Below, piece after piece: positions 23,877-34,209 of a DNA stretch of 64,000 bases. Source of the DNA: Pyrrhosoma nymphula (lineage: Eukaryota > Arthropoda > Insecta > Odonata > Coenagrionidae); the NCBI GenBank assembly GCA_963573305.1, contig OY754329.1, forward strand, positions 77,710,576 to 77,774,575, in the 5' to 3' direction. The position numbers were made by a program, and so were the translations under genes. The stretch's first letter is position 1. Each line of letters starts with the position of its first letter. Below the pieces are notes generated by a model. That model ran no database searches. It was not told the DNA's origin and saw only the letters and a list, made by a program, of their open reading frames with translations.

Positions 23877-23953
23877 AGGGACTATGCATGCAATAGTAAT
23901 AAGGGACTACGCTATAGCAATAAGGGACTATGAAATAGCGTGCATAGTCCCTT
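23877..23953. repeat. AGGGACTATGCATGC hairpin with internal copies
   Basis: The left arm AGGGACTATGCATGC (23877) and right arm GCGTGCATAGTCCCT (about 23938-23952) are complementary. The loop contains two more TAAGGGACTA copies (23910, 23931), so the hairpin is built from a repeated 10-mer. Confidence 0.6.
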
Positions 23954-24362
23954 AATAGGCTGTTAACCGTCATTATATTCATGTGGGATAGACATCGCAG
24001 TCATACATTATGGGGGCCATTTGGTAGAGTTCAGTGATGCCAACATGCAAAAATTATTACAAAATTAATCGGGTACGTAAAAATTAATCATCATTCCAGG
24101 CAAAAGTCGAAAATTGAAATAAAAAATAAATTGAAAAGAGCATAAAGAAAGTAGCAACGAAATAAAGAGTAAAAAAGCACTGCTTAGCATTAGCATTATA
24201 ATTAAAATTGCTGGCTGCATCATTCTTAGCTACTGTGGTCCAAAATCGCTCGCGGAATAAATGACTCATTAAACCTGTCCGTCCTGCAATCTATCTAATT
24301 TATTGTGTGCGTGTGATGGAACCTACCGTAGTAGCCTGGAGTGTTTACTAAGTCCTTAAGTT

Positions 24363-24750
24363 GGGGCAAGGGCCTAGCCACGTTGAAACACCGGTTCCCA
24401 TCAGAACACCGAAGTTAAACAACGTTGGGCCCGGACAGTGGTTGGATGGGTGACCCTCCTCCATACCTCAACCAGGCATGGATGGAGAGATGATACTCCC
24501 TCCATACCTATACCGGCAGGCCTGAGAGGCCAGGCCAGGCCAAACCGGGCCGGTTGGAGGGAGGACATCCTCTATACCTGGTACTGGGGTGAGGCAGGGG
24601 GAGGCCAATCCTCCATACCTCTACCGAGGTGCTCTTGTCCCCTGTCTGCAAGTGGCAGACAGGCATGGGGTTGGCACAATGGACCAAGAAAGGTCTAAGT
24701 GCCCGGGCTCCTGACGAAGGCCCCCCCAATTACTATCTATCTATCTATCT
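24363..24750 (+). mobile_element. SINE with a 5S rRNA-derived head and TATC tail
   Basis: The head (24371-24454) follows 5S rRNA: CCACGTTGAAACACCGG, then CACCGAAGTTAAAC, TTGGGCCCGG and TTGGATGGGTGACC, spanning the region that holds the 5S internal promoter boxes A, IE and C. The first 10-15 nt of 5S are replaced. The body has four spaced CCTCCATACCT/CCTCTATACCT motifs (24462, 24503, 24566, 24611) and a GC-rich palindromic part. It ends in (TATC)n at 24733-24750. A perfect 15-bp duplication, CTAAGTCCTTAAGTT, flanks it (24348-24362, 24751-24765). Length 388 bp. Its mobility depends on a partner LINE, unknown here. Confidence 0.85.
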
Positions 24751-25109
24751 CTAAGTCCTTAAGTTAAGTTAAGTCCTTTACGTCTTCGAAGAAATGACTC
24801 GCCTCGATTTATTTAGAGGATTAAGACTACTAATGTCCTATTGCGAAGCTATAAACTTTCCGTTTGTGATGTGAAGTCTTGTGAATATGGCGTTTCTCAG
24901 TCCATACGTTGCTTCAATACCTTCTTAAAACGAGCTTTCGGGTGAATCATGACCTGTCCGATTTCAAAACTCTTGCCTGTAAAACCTGTATGCCCCAGTG
25001 TGCCTTGGTAATAGCTCTTGGTAATAGCTCTTGGTAGTAGGCCTGTCAAGCTGACTCTGCTTAAATAATTTTCTTCAATGTTATATATTGTCATATCTCT
25101 TTTGCTTCA

Positions 25110-25175
25110 GTTGCACTCAGACAGTGCTTGATACACGCCCTCCTGTTCTTTAGACTCCTACTAAATAAACTCTAC
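25110..25175 (-). pseudogene. LINE RT 3'-terminal micro-fragment
   Basis: ATACACGCCCTCCTGTTCTTTAGACTCC resembles the 8845-8880 part of the LINE at 8725-9065 (CACGCTCTCTTGTTCTTTAGACTCCC). Followed by a TAAAATAAAATAAAA low-complexity tract. Confidence 0.4.
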
Positions 25176-25273
25176 TGTAAAATAAAATAAAATAAACTAA
25201 ACTTTAGACTCCTTATTCTACTTAAAAAAAACTACCCCTGCCTTATGTGCTGTTGAGTTCAGTTCCGCTTCAA

Positions 25274-26727
25274 GATGCCTCTCAGGTCACGTTTTTCTGA
25301 TGCTGAAGTTGCAATGATATTAAGTTCGATTTGTTTTTTAAGCGTGAAGGTGAATTGATTGGGGATAAGCGCTATCCTGTTTACAAGAAAGTGTCGGAGT
25401 GTTTGGGTGTTTCCCATCTTTTTGTGAAGAAAATAGGTGCTGGGAACAAGGAAAATATGGAGTCTGAATCGCCTGTAGCCTCCAAGAGAGTGTGTAACGA
25501 TGGGACGTCCTAAAGTTGAAGTAGATGAATTTAACTGCGGTGTTATTCGTAGGCATATTCATGACTTCTACATGAAAAACATATTTCTTACCATTAGGAA
25601 TCTCAAGGCGCAACTGGAAAGTAATATGTGTGACTTTCAAGATATGTCAATTTGTACACTTTAGAGGATAGTGAAAAAAATTGGATTCCGTTTTAAAAAA
25701 CTGGAGTGGAAGCCAATTTTAATGGAGTCTGTGACGATTGCTGCTTCTCGTCTAGCCTTTTTGAGAAGAATCAGGAATTTGCGTGTGAAGGGTTATAAAT
25801 TATTTTACACTGATGAGACGTGGTGTGGCCAAAACAATACAGATTCTTACGGGTGGCAAGAAAACACAGTAGAGACGCTCCAAAATGATTTTAGCAATTA
25901 CAATAATACCGAATGTACTTGCAGGAAATATTTGGCTGGAGAGGTGGCTTTTGAACTCCTACTGGTGCTGGAAAAAAAGCCATCATTTTGCACATTGGGA
26001 GTGAAGACGGGTTTTTGTATGGAGCTGAACTCTGTTTTGTAGGCCAGAGGGGAATTTCTGACTATCATACAGAAATGAACGCCCAACATTTTGAGGAATG
26101 TTTCAGAAAAGTGCTAAACCTCCTTCCGCAGAAGTCAGCAGTGGTAATCGACCAAGTACCATATCATACAACGATAGAGCCTTCGTCTAAAAACCCGTCA
26201 ATGGCTTGGAAAAAGGCGGAAATTATAGATTGGCTACAAAAGAAAAATATTCCCTTCCCTGTTGACTCGTCAAATTACGACAGTGTAACTAAGGCAGCCC
26301 TTATAAACCATGAACGACCTCACTTCACACCCCACCTGAGGAAGCTCGATGTCCTAACTGAAGAGCTCAGACCTGATGTTGAGCTGATTTAGTTGCCTGT
26401 GGCCCATTGCGAGTTTAACGCAATAGAGCTAATATGGGCGTACGTAAAAAACAAAATAGCGAAAGTGAACATGGCAAATGCTGCGGAAAAACGAAATAGT
26501 GTAATTGTAACATGCGATCTCTGTTAGGAAGCATTGCGGTCACACCCGGATTGTGGGGGAAATGTGTTCAACATGCCCTAAAAATTGAGGGGCATTATTG
26601 AGAAAAAGACCACCTGACGGAGGAGATCAGTGAAGTGCAACCACTTCATATAGATCTAATGAGTTCTGAATCTTCCAGTGATAGTGACTTGGATTTGGAA
26701 TCTGATGACGATGATATGATATTATGA
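25274..26727 (+). pseudogene. IS630-Tc1-mariner type (DDE_3) transposase pseudogene
   Basis: A start codon at 25275 (MPLRSRFSDAEVAM) opens a frame broken by shifts near 25330, 25510, 25660 and 25950 and a TAG at 26390. Order: a helix-turn-helix-like region at 25500-25700 (GRPKVEVDEF, then RRHIHDFYMKN, IVKKIGFRFKK); first catalytic Asp in FYTDETWCGQN (25812-25814); second Asp in VVIDQVPYHT (26150-26152, where family members usually have Asn after the Asp); Glu in HCEFNAIELIW (26426-26428). The Ser/Asp-rich tail SSESSSDSDLDLESDDDDM ends at 26727. The D-to-E distance is 91 residues, far longer than DD34-39E and nearer long-spacer groups such as DD82E. I see no convincing TIRs. The copy cannot make a full protein. 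Confidence 0.8.
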
Positions 26728-26729
26728 TT

Positions 26730-27640
26730 AAATTCGTAAATGATTCTTCTCAGTGTAGTCACCTTCTAGTATAGGCAAATTTTGAGGATTTGAGTGCACT
26801 CTTAAACCACGAATAAAATATAAAAAATTTAAAAATTAGAAAAGAAAAAATGGAAAACCATTTTTAAGGCTGCCTAATGGGAGGTCCAAAGCCCTCATGA
26901 AAAAAGCTGATGGGGAATGGAAAAGGAAGTCTGACTATAAAAAAAAATGTTTATACATTCATCGAGGGAATTACAGTAATAATATCGCCGAGGAGCACAT
27001 ATCAAGCCGCTATTCATCGATTGACGTCCAGACTCATCGTGTGTCAGGAAGCGGCAACAGTGAGCGCTGCGACAAAAGAGAAAGTTTGGCCGGGCAGGCT
27101 GTCGCCTCTCGACGGCAGGGAATAGCTCCAGTGAAAAATTGGCGCTAATCTTAAATCGATATAAAATAAACTACTTTCTGTACTATCAAAAGCACAGTAA
27201 GATCACACAGACAACGCCATGACAAAGACGACGGTGCGACGCGCGCGTTTCTCGGATCTTTCGTCGCTGAGAAAAAGTTACGTCACATAACTAACAACAA
27301 CTCATGTTAAATAAAGTTATGGAATTGAACTTTCGGAATCGAATTTATAAAAGTACGGTCTAGCCGTGGTTATAATATAACGTTAATAAATTTATTGGTT
27401 TTGGTTTTAAAAGCCCGTCGAATCAGTGATTGCGCGGAGAGTGCCGAAAAACGGGTACTTTTTCTCTTCTCACTTCAAGAACATACCTTTAAAAATTGTA
27501 TAAAAAATATTCATTACATGTGCTCAACGCAGATTAAAATAAGCTACATTTTGATGTAAACTACATTGTAATCGGACGAGTCGTTATGTAACTACGTTAC
27601 TTCAAACTCGGGTATATATACTTTTGAAACAGACACAAGT
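26730..27640. other. No recognisable gene
   Basis: Contains an A-rich tract (26815-26850) and 26897-27148 with two overlapping frames of no known family. The right end of the transposon may lie in 26750-26900 but no TIR was identified. Confidence 0.35.
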
Positions 27641-28365
27641 AATATTCCTTCTTTTCCATCACATTTACCCATGACTTTATCAGTCTACCCTTTCCTCTCA
27701 CTCCATTCACTCATCTATCATAAATCTGCTTCGTTATTCGACTTTTGTCCATTCTCTCGGCGTGGCCAAACCAACGTAGCACGCTCCTTTCATACGTGTC
27801 CATTACTGGAGCGTCCTTTCCACATTCTTCCATCACCTTCTCATTCGTAACTCTATCCTTTTTGCCTTTATCGCAAACACATTCCATATTGGTACCTCAT
27901 TCCAACTGCACTTAGTGTATTAATAAGCTTATCCTGTATTACTAAAATTTCGTTTCCAAATAATATAGGGAGAAGGAGTACACTTTTGTGTACCTAATGC
28001 AGTTTTTCATTCCTTAGACAAAAACCCATCCCTTAATATAATCCACATGCCTGCGACTTTCCTTTCGGCATTAGCTCGCCTTTAATTCTCTTCATATATC
28101 CTGCAACCATTCACAAACATACGGCCAAGGCACACCCTTAGAAATAAAACTTGCTCAACTATTCCGCAATTTACCATCATCATATAATCAGTCATTCCAT
28201 TCTCCTTGCCAAATTGCTTTTACTTTAGTCTTTGACGCATTTTCCTTCAATTCCATTTAGTCTACTCTTATGCTTATCCTAACTACCCAAGTTTCGCTAC
28301 CATACAATAGTGGGAAGTAGTACACTTTTGTACACTGCCATTACTGCAATTTATTTCCTCTTCAT
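27640..28365 (-). pseudogene. LINE reverse transcriptase C-terminal half (RSVLRWFGH type)
   Basis: The minus strand contains, across shifts, a VLLPTIV-GSETW-like block (28350-28290), an ENASKTKVKAIW segment, then VTNEKVMEECGKDAPVMDT, YERSVLRWFGHAERMDKSRI, TKQIYDR and VNGVRGKGR. This is the largest copy of the family also seen at 6260, 8725, 25110 and 55500. The palm domain with catalytic Asp residues is missing. It directly abuts a second LINE fragment in the same orientation. Confidence 0.6.
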
Positions 28366-28369
28366 TGGT

Positions 28370-28790
28370 CGTTCAAACCCTAAGATTGTTTGTTTTTGTT
28401 TGATAATTGATTAACTGCAGCTCTCCATCCTTCCCTACCTAATGCTAGTTTCCTTACACCCAGACAGTTTTTCGTATTTACTTTATTCTTCCCTTGGCCT
28501 ATGTGTTTATCCCTTGGCTTTCTTCTACCTCTTCCTTTATTTTTCCTTCAATAATACTCTTCTCAAACCCATTGTGTCTTGAGAGTTTGCCCAATCCATC
28601 TGCTTCTTCTTTTCTGCCTCTTCTACTCTTCTTTATACTACTTCGTTTCTTATTTATTCCGTCCATTTGATCTTCAGCTTCATCCTCCAACACTATCTCG
28701 AAAGCTCCAAATTCTTTCTTGTCTGTTTTTCCTATAGTTCATGTTTTCAATCTCCGAACGAATGTTTTCTCGTAATGTTTCCTTGTTTGT
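28370..28790 (-). pseudogene. LINE RT C-terminal fragment, second type
   Basis: The minus strand encodes, broken by stops, WSFRDSVGG, SIKKSRRGRKEEADGLGKLS, RHNGFEKSIIEGKIKEE and LGVRKLALGREGWRAAVNQ, matching 4160-4620 and 41905-42400. The last block is a familiar C-terminal end of insect endonuclease-RTs. Confidence 0.6.
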
Positions 28791-28939
28791 AGTCCTATCT
28801 TATTTTAACACAATAGTTGTAATTTCATCACGAACGCTTTCACATTTTGCTTCATATCCTCCATTATTTGTGTTCATTTTATCGCTAGTCACATCCAACC
28901 GGAGTAAATATATGGCGTGGTTACTTTTTCGTCCGTCCC

Positions 28940-29350
28940 GCCAATAGTATAGTATGCAAAATCTCACGCTCTTGCCTGGCTTCTATCCCGCCAACCTGTT
29001 GTCGACACTGATAGGTTTTCTCAGCTGGCCGGAGGCCTCCGGAACGATAATTATTTTCGACGACGGGTCCTCTCCCATGTAAGGGGGATTATTCACGCTC
29101 GCTTCGCCGCTGAATCCGCCCGACTCGCCTCCATCGAGCGTGTGGACTCGTGTCGTGATTAATCGGATGTTTTGATCGAAGGGCGGCGGGCGCTCCTCCA
29201 AAGCGTCCTCGTGTAAGAGTCGCAACAAAACGGGACGAAAACAGATCGACAGAAGTTCTTCCACGGAATGAAAAAGGGGTGGAAACATTCTACGCATGCG
29301 TTCCTTTCTCTTCGCCGTCTTAAAGGTCTACCGAGCTCGGCGACTTCTTT
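28940..29350. other. CpG-rich island
   Basis: GC-rich. Two reverse frames overlap (28983-29297, 104 codons, and 29159-29437, 92 codons). The first has a protein-like stretch (TTRVHTLDGGESGGFSGEAS) but no family I recognise. It could be an exon or regulatory DNA; neither is demonstrable here. Confidence 0.3.
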
Positions 29351-29466
29351 CCTAAGGCTTCTCATTTCCATGTTCCCATAACGTTCGATAGGGCTTATTG
29401 GCTTATCGGCGCAACCAATAGGAAAAGAATACATCATGCCCCACTTATATCAGGGAGAAAATGAAG

Positions 29467-30150
29467 AGAGATTCTTCGCGACGCAGTCGACGTCGTTGTT
29501 AATGATGTCAATTATTTCTCCGTCGTGTTGCTCTTCGGTGGAGAACTCGTTATCGTCGCCATCTACGTTACATACCTGTAGGTGATACCCCGCAAGGTTA
29601 ACTTGGTGAGAATGGAGTACCATTCATTATCCTACGAATTTATTGATGGGTAATAGGACAGTCTCGTCAATAACTTCTCCGTTTTGTGGTCGTATTATCC
29701 CTTTCCTAGACATACCTGAAGGTGAAATGAAATCCATTCTTTTGTTCATAGTTAGAGAGATTATGGAAGTGAAGAGTTCTTTGACATTCATAGTGATTCG
29801 AATGATGATTTTAAAGAAACGGTAGAAGTCGCTAATGAAAGTATAAAATATCTCAAAGAGTGAATTCGTTCTTTAAAAGCGCAACTTGTAGAAAAGGATA
29901 AAATTATTGAAGACCTCACGGATAGAGTAAATATTTTGGAGCGAAAGGAGATTGCAATGAAGTTGAAATGGTTGGACTGTCTTCATAAATTGGTGTTCCC
30001 GGGAAAGAGTTTTTAGTAAGAGAGTTTCTTTGCGACGCAGTCGACGTCGTTGTTACTGCTGTCAATTATTTCGCCGTCTTGTTGTTTGTCGGTGGAGAAC
30101 TCGTTATCGTCGCCATCTACGTTACATACCTGTAGGTGATACCCCGCAAG
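29467..30150. repeat. 130-bp direct repeats with a degenerate third copy
   Basis: Copy 1 (29467-29596) and copy 2 (30021-30150) share long exact runs, for example CGACGCAGTCGACGTCGTTG and GGTGGAGAACTCGTTATCGT. A degenerate copy lies at about 29664-29725 (CGTCAATAACTTCTCCG, CATACCTGAAGGTGA). The right ends (ACCTGTAGGTGATACCCCGC) look like the 3' end of a CR1-like LINE on the minus strand. The minus strand of copy 2 encodes an acidic peptide (NVDGDDNEFSTDKQQDGEII). Confidence 0.75.
29759..30016 (+). pseudogene. Broken coiled-coil reading frame, unassigned
   Basis: One frame of 85 codons is interrupted only by TGA at 29861 and closed by TAG at 30014. It begins DYGSEEFFDIHSDSNDDFKE and continues into a heptad-like helix with IRSLKAQLVEKDKIIEDLTD and RVNILERKE, ending LVFPGKSF. 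The charged composition and leucine/isoleucine spacing indicate a coiled coil. It sits inside the segment bracketed by 130-bp direct repeats, so it may be the remnant of an ORF1/gag-like or other mobile-element protein. No match to a known family. Confidence 0.4.
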
Positions 30151-30240
30151 TCTGCTCAAGAGCGTGTTGCAACTTGCAAGGGGTGATTCCGCACCAGGCA
30201 TGCGGTAACTCACATTCATCATGTTATTCGCTCATCATCA
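30125..30240 (-). mobile_element. LINE (CR1-like) 3' end fragment
   Basis: GGGGTGATTCCGCACCAGGCAT corresponds to GGGGTGATTCCACACCAGGCAT at 48185. Preceded by ACCTGTAGGTGATACCCCGC, the tail-proximal part. Minus orientation. Confidence 0.5.
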
Positions 30241-30496
30241 GCAGTCATAAATCCGAAGAATTCTCTAATTCATTCTGCTCTCCTATCAGCTAACCGCTTC
30301 ATTCCTACATAATTATCCACTTTCGCATCCTTCATAATGTGACTGATGAATTCTTCCTCAGTAATTATTCCCATTCTTCCAATATTGTTTTCAATGGGCT
30401 GTAGTGTCGCAAGATGAGTCCAATAAGTTTGTCTCTACTTCAAATCAGAGTTTTCATTGTTCTTCTTTTCTCTCCAGCTCTTCGGAGGACTTCTTC

Positions 30497-30542
30497 GTAG
30501 GTATTATACTAAATATAGTGTAGGTATTATACTAAACATATT
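30497..30542 (+). repeat. 23-bp tandem duplication
   Basis: GTAGGTATTATACTAAA occurs at 30497 and 30520, period 23. Confidence 0.8.
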
Positions 30543-30548
30543 GTTAAG

Positions 30549-30670
30549 TAAAGTAAGTGTAGGGAGATTTCACATACACTGATTATCATTATACTCATGC
30601 AGGATGGACTAAAGTAAGTGTAGGGAGATTTCACATACACTGATTATCATTATACTCATGCAGGATGGAC
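30549..30670 (+). repeat. 61-bp perfect tandem duplication
   Basis: Two identical units start at 30549 and 30610 (each begins TAAAGTAAGTGTAGGGAGAT). Identity is complete by eye, so the duplication is recent or an assembly artefact. The next 900 bases (30700-31590) show nothing assignable. Confidence 0.9.
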
Positions 30671-31596
30671 CCTGCGCTCATACATTACGGAGATAATCAG
30701 TTAAAGTTCACTTACGCTAACATGCAGTACATCCAACAGTATTAACTAGTTACAGACATGTAATACATAAAATGTTTTAACAATACCTTGCAGAAATAAA
30801 AAATTGACCTTAAAAGTCTTTTAAAAAGACCAATGAAACCTGTCGTTAGTATATAATTGAAATAATTGGCGGCTTCGATCACAGAGTATTTTGGTCCCTT
30901 ATCGTACACCAAAAAATGATATTTGAAACGTGTCCGTCCTGATTTTCATGCCTTTAATTTTATGAATGCGATCTAACCTATTTTATTAGTACGGAGTTTT
31001 CTCTGGAGAATGCCTATTCTTTAACCTACGCTGAGTTAGCGATTCCCATCCCAGTTCTTCAGGAAGCGTCAACTCACTGCTAGACATCAGACCAACCAGC
31101 TGCTCTTCACTGCACCCGATCTAATTCATATATGTATCCGATTCTTCAATCGATCTCGACTGCTTACTTCAAAACGTTGACACTGGTAAATAGTGCCACC
31201 CTGCTTTATATATTTGTTTTTACAATGCCGTTTTCTTCTCTAACCTGCGTCAATTATTTATTAAAAAATCAAGTGAGTTTCTAATAATGGAGACTTAGTC
31301 GGTGGTTCAAGATTTATATATTCTCTACGTCGATAGTTTATCTTCGATGTTCTTCTAACGTCGACTATTATTCATTTCCTTTAAGTGATTACCCCTATAC
31401 ACGAGTTATTTTGTTCACGTTTCATTAAAAAAAGGTTTTATCATAGTTTCTGCGCAACCCAAAATTCACCGTGTGTTTATTTTCTTACGGCATCGACAAA
31501 TTATTTCGAACTTCGCATATTTATTTATCAGTCTACACGTTTTGATTTTGTAGTCATCCTCCTCGATCCAGTCTGTAGTTTTAAAATACAGAAAGA

Positions 31597-31612
31597 GCTC
31601 TCTCTCTCTCTC
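31597..31612 (+). repeat. (CT)n microsatellite
   Basis: Eight CT units immediately upstream of a hammerhead-like motif. Confidence 0.9.
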
Positions 31613-31616
31613 TGAG

Positions 31617-31653
31617 GCCTGAAGAAGCATAGATATAAATTCGAAACGTTGGT
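31617..31653 (+). other. Hammerhead-like motif (CTGAAGA ... GAAAC GTTG GTA)
   Basis: CTGAAGA (31618-31624) fits the CUGANGA core, and GAAAC-GTTG-GTA (31642-31653) fits a short stem III with the cleavage-site triplet GUA. Stem II between them does not fold well by eye. This phrase type is typical of Penelope-like element ends. No coding remnant is visible upstream. Sequence from 31670 to 33590 is otherwise unassigned, including a 60-codon frame at 32756-32938. Confidence 0.4.
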
Positions 31654-33589
31654 AAAAGAGAATTAAAATATTTTATCAATTATTGAACCTTTATCTCCAG
31701 AAGAAATAAAACAATAATTATGTAAGAATATGAGGTCATGAAGAGGAATCATATAGATATGTATATCTTTGATTAACCCATTTTCATGTCAGCTCTGAGA
31801 AGAAATATTTTCGGGAAACCATTAGCTGGGAAGAGTAAAAGCTCGACGGTTGGAATGCCATATCCTTCGGAGTCATTTTAGTTTCCACACTGAAATCTTT
31901 CTGCGATTCTTCCTTCAAGATCATTCCTACAGTATCAGATGAAGCGTCCAGACCCATAGAAATCAATTAATATGTGTTCTTTCTTCTTCTACGTCGTTCC
32001 ACGTTCTCCTACCATTCCCATCCCAACTGAGCTTTCTTCCGGAGAGGGAACTTAATTAATCCACGAGGACACTTCCGGACCCTTCAAGGGACCTAATTAA
32101 TCGACAAGGCGAGAGAAGTGGACGCTCGATGGAGAGTACCATGAACTCATGGACGATTCCTTAAAGATGTCGGTAAGGTATTCCGTTTAAAAAATAGTGA
32201 GATTTATGCTATTGGGTGATAATAAAAAAATCTGTAAGCTCCATTAAATTGGAGTGCATATTTATTTGTATTTCGAAAAGCGGACATTCGTGTGGAGCGT
32301 GGCATTCTATGGATCGGAAGCATAAAATGTGGCGTGTAAAACTTTACTAAATATGCACAGTAGTTTGTGAAACTTGTTGCAGTAAATTCATTGTTAAGTC
32401 CATATCTAATTTTCTAAATCAATGACCTTTTTGTATTGAATACATATAAGCAAACGAGTAGGAAATTCTATTAAACGGCGTCTTGACGTTTATTTAGATT
32501 GTATATAATTGAAGATGGCATGTCAGCAAACATTTTGAAATCGCTGAAAACAGGATTAAAAAAAAGATTTTCAAGCTTTTATATCACTGTCCTGAAAAGT
32601 CTAAAAAGTGAGTAACAATGATTGTTACAATGTAGAAGGTTTCATTCGAATCATAGGTAAATGAGTTGTTTTCGTGTCGTGTATCCATGTATACCGCAGA
32701 ACTTTTTAACATCCGCCATCGGAGGTTTTTTTAAGTCAGGGAGGGTAAACAGAGCGTGTTTGACGAAGCGGTAGATATCGAAGGTCTTTCAGGGGAATCT
32801 CTGGAGTATACTCTCACCCAAATGGGGAACCTACATAATTTTAAAAAATATTTGCCCGTGAATTTAATATTCTTAAAGAAACGAGACAAAAATTTGGGTG
32901 AAAAACAAGGTTGTTTTGTGGAAATGCTCCACGTTTAAAATTAAGCGCGCTTCGTCGCCTCATAACTACGTCATCTCGAGAATCCGGCGGGTGACGTCTC
33001 GGAACGGTAGACCTTCCAGTAATACGACTGCTTTCATGTTAAAATGCACTGGCTTATCTTAATTTGACGAAAATAATCGCTCTTATTACCTTAATGAATG
33101 AATATGAACGAGTATGATTAGATCCTTTCCGTGGAAACACTAGCAATAAAAAGCGGTACCGAGCGATGATGTCTAACTGTTGAGATTGCGTTTCGGATCA
33201 CGTGACCTTTTTCAAAATTTTTTATAGGCTTTTTCAAAGGCATTCATTTGTTCCAGCGTTTGACGCGTATGCACATGGGTTATATATTTGAAATCTTTAA
33301 AAAATAATTGCTGCCATATACACTACTCAGCTGTGAATAGTAAATTTTATGTATTTTTCCACGCTGTACCGCTACATTCCCATACTTTCGTACCCCCGTC
33401 GACGTAAAACTTCATGATGGTGAGTTTCATCATAGAATAAAGATATCTAAATTGATAAAGCTATAAAGAAGTACTCAATGGTTTCATCTATTTCTACGAC
33501 CACTACACTCTCTTCCACATCGCTGGGATTTACTAGGACAAAAAAGTTAATGGAAATCTTTTCAGAAGTGGAATCGCAACTCACGGCTT

Positions 33590-34200
33590 TTAACTCTTCC
33601 CCTCCATTTCCTCCCCCCCTTCAAGAAAAGCGTGAACGCCATACGTTCCCATAATACCCCTCTCTCACCTCGCATTCACACACTCTCGCACGCCACTTTT
33701 AGATGGAACGTCGACACTAGCTCCACCCATCAAGAGTGTAGCCGTGAAAGGAATCGATCGACTATTGCCGCCTTTCGGACTCTGCCGTGGGGAGTGAAGA
33801 AGGCGCTTATGCGGCCCACGTGGGAGGGGAGCAGGAGAGGAAATTTAATTTGAGCCCCCTTTTGCAGCGCGTTCTAGTGAGTGAGAGGGCGAGTGAGTGG
33901 TTTTGGCTGGAGAGACACCCATTCTCCTTTGCACCCACTATATACCCCTCCTGTTTCTCTCTCCCAGCCTTTGCCTATCCCACAGCGCCGGACTGCTGTG
34001 ACTCTCTTCCCAACGGGCCACCGGACCCTAATGTAGGGGGAACGACGCGAAAATTCGTCCCAGACCCTCACGACCTCTACAGGGTTGCGGGGAGGGGGTT
34101 TCAAAAGAGGTCGACCCTGCGTAAGCCGCCGTCCCGCCGTTGGCTTGGAGACTTAGAGGAGAATTGCGTGAGAAAAAACCTGATGTGGTCAGCATGAAAC
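33590..34200. other. CpG-rich island with long low-complexity frames
   Basis: Includes a 136-codon frame (33787-34197 forward, starting MGSEEGAYAAHVGGEQE) and an overlapping reverse frame (33874-34104). The peptide is rich in Pro, Ser and Arg and matches no family I know. A block around 33999-34022 (GACTCTCTTCCCAACGGGCC) recurs at 35426-35450 in AT-rich DNA with one change. A host exon is not excluded but unsupported. Confidence 0.3.
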
Positions 34201-34209
34201 TTCTCCTCC

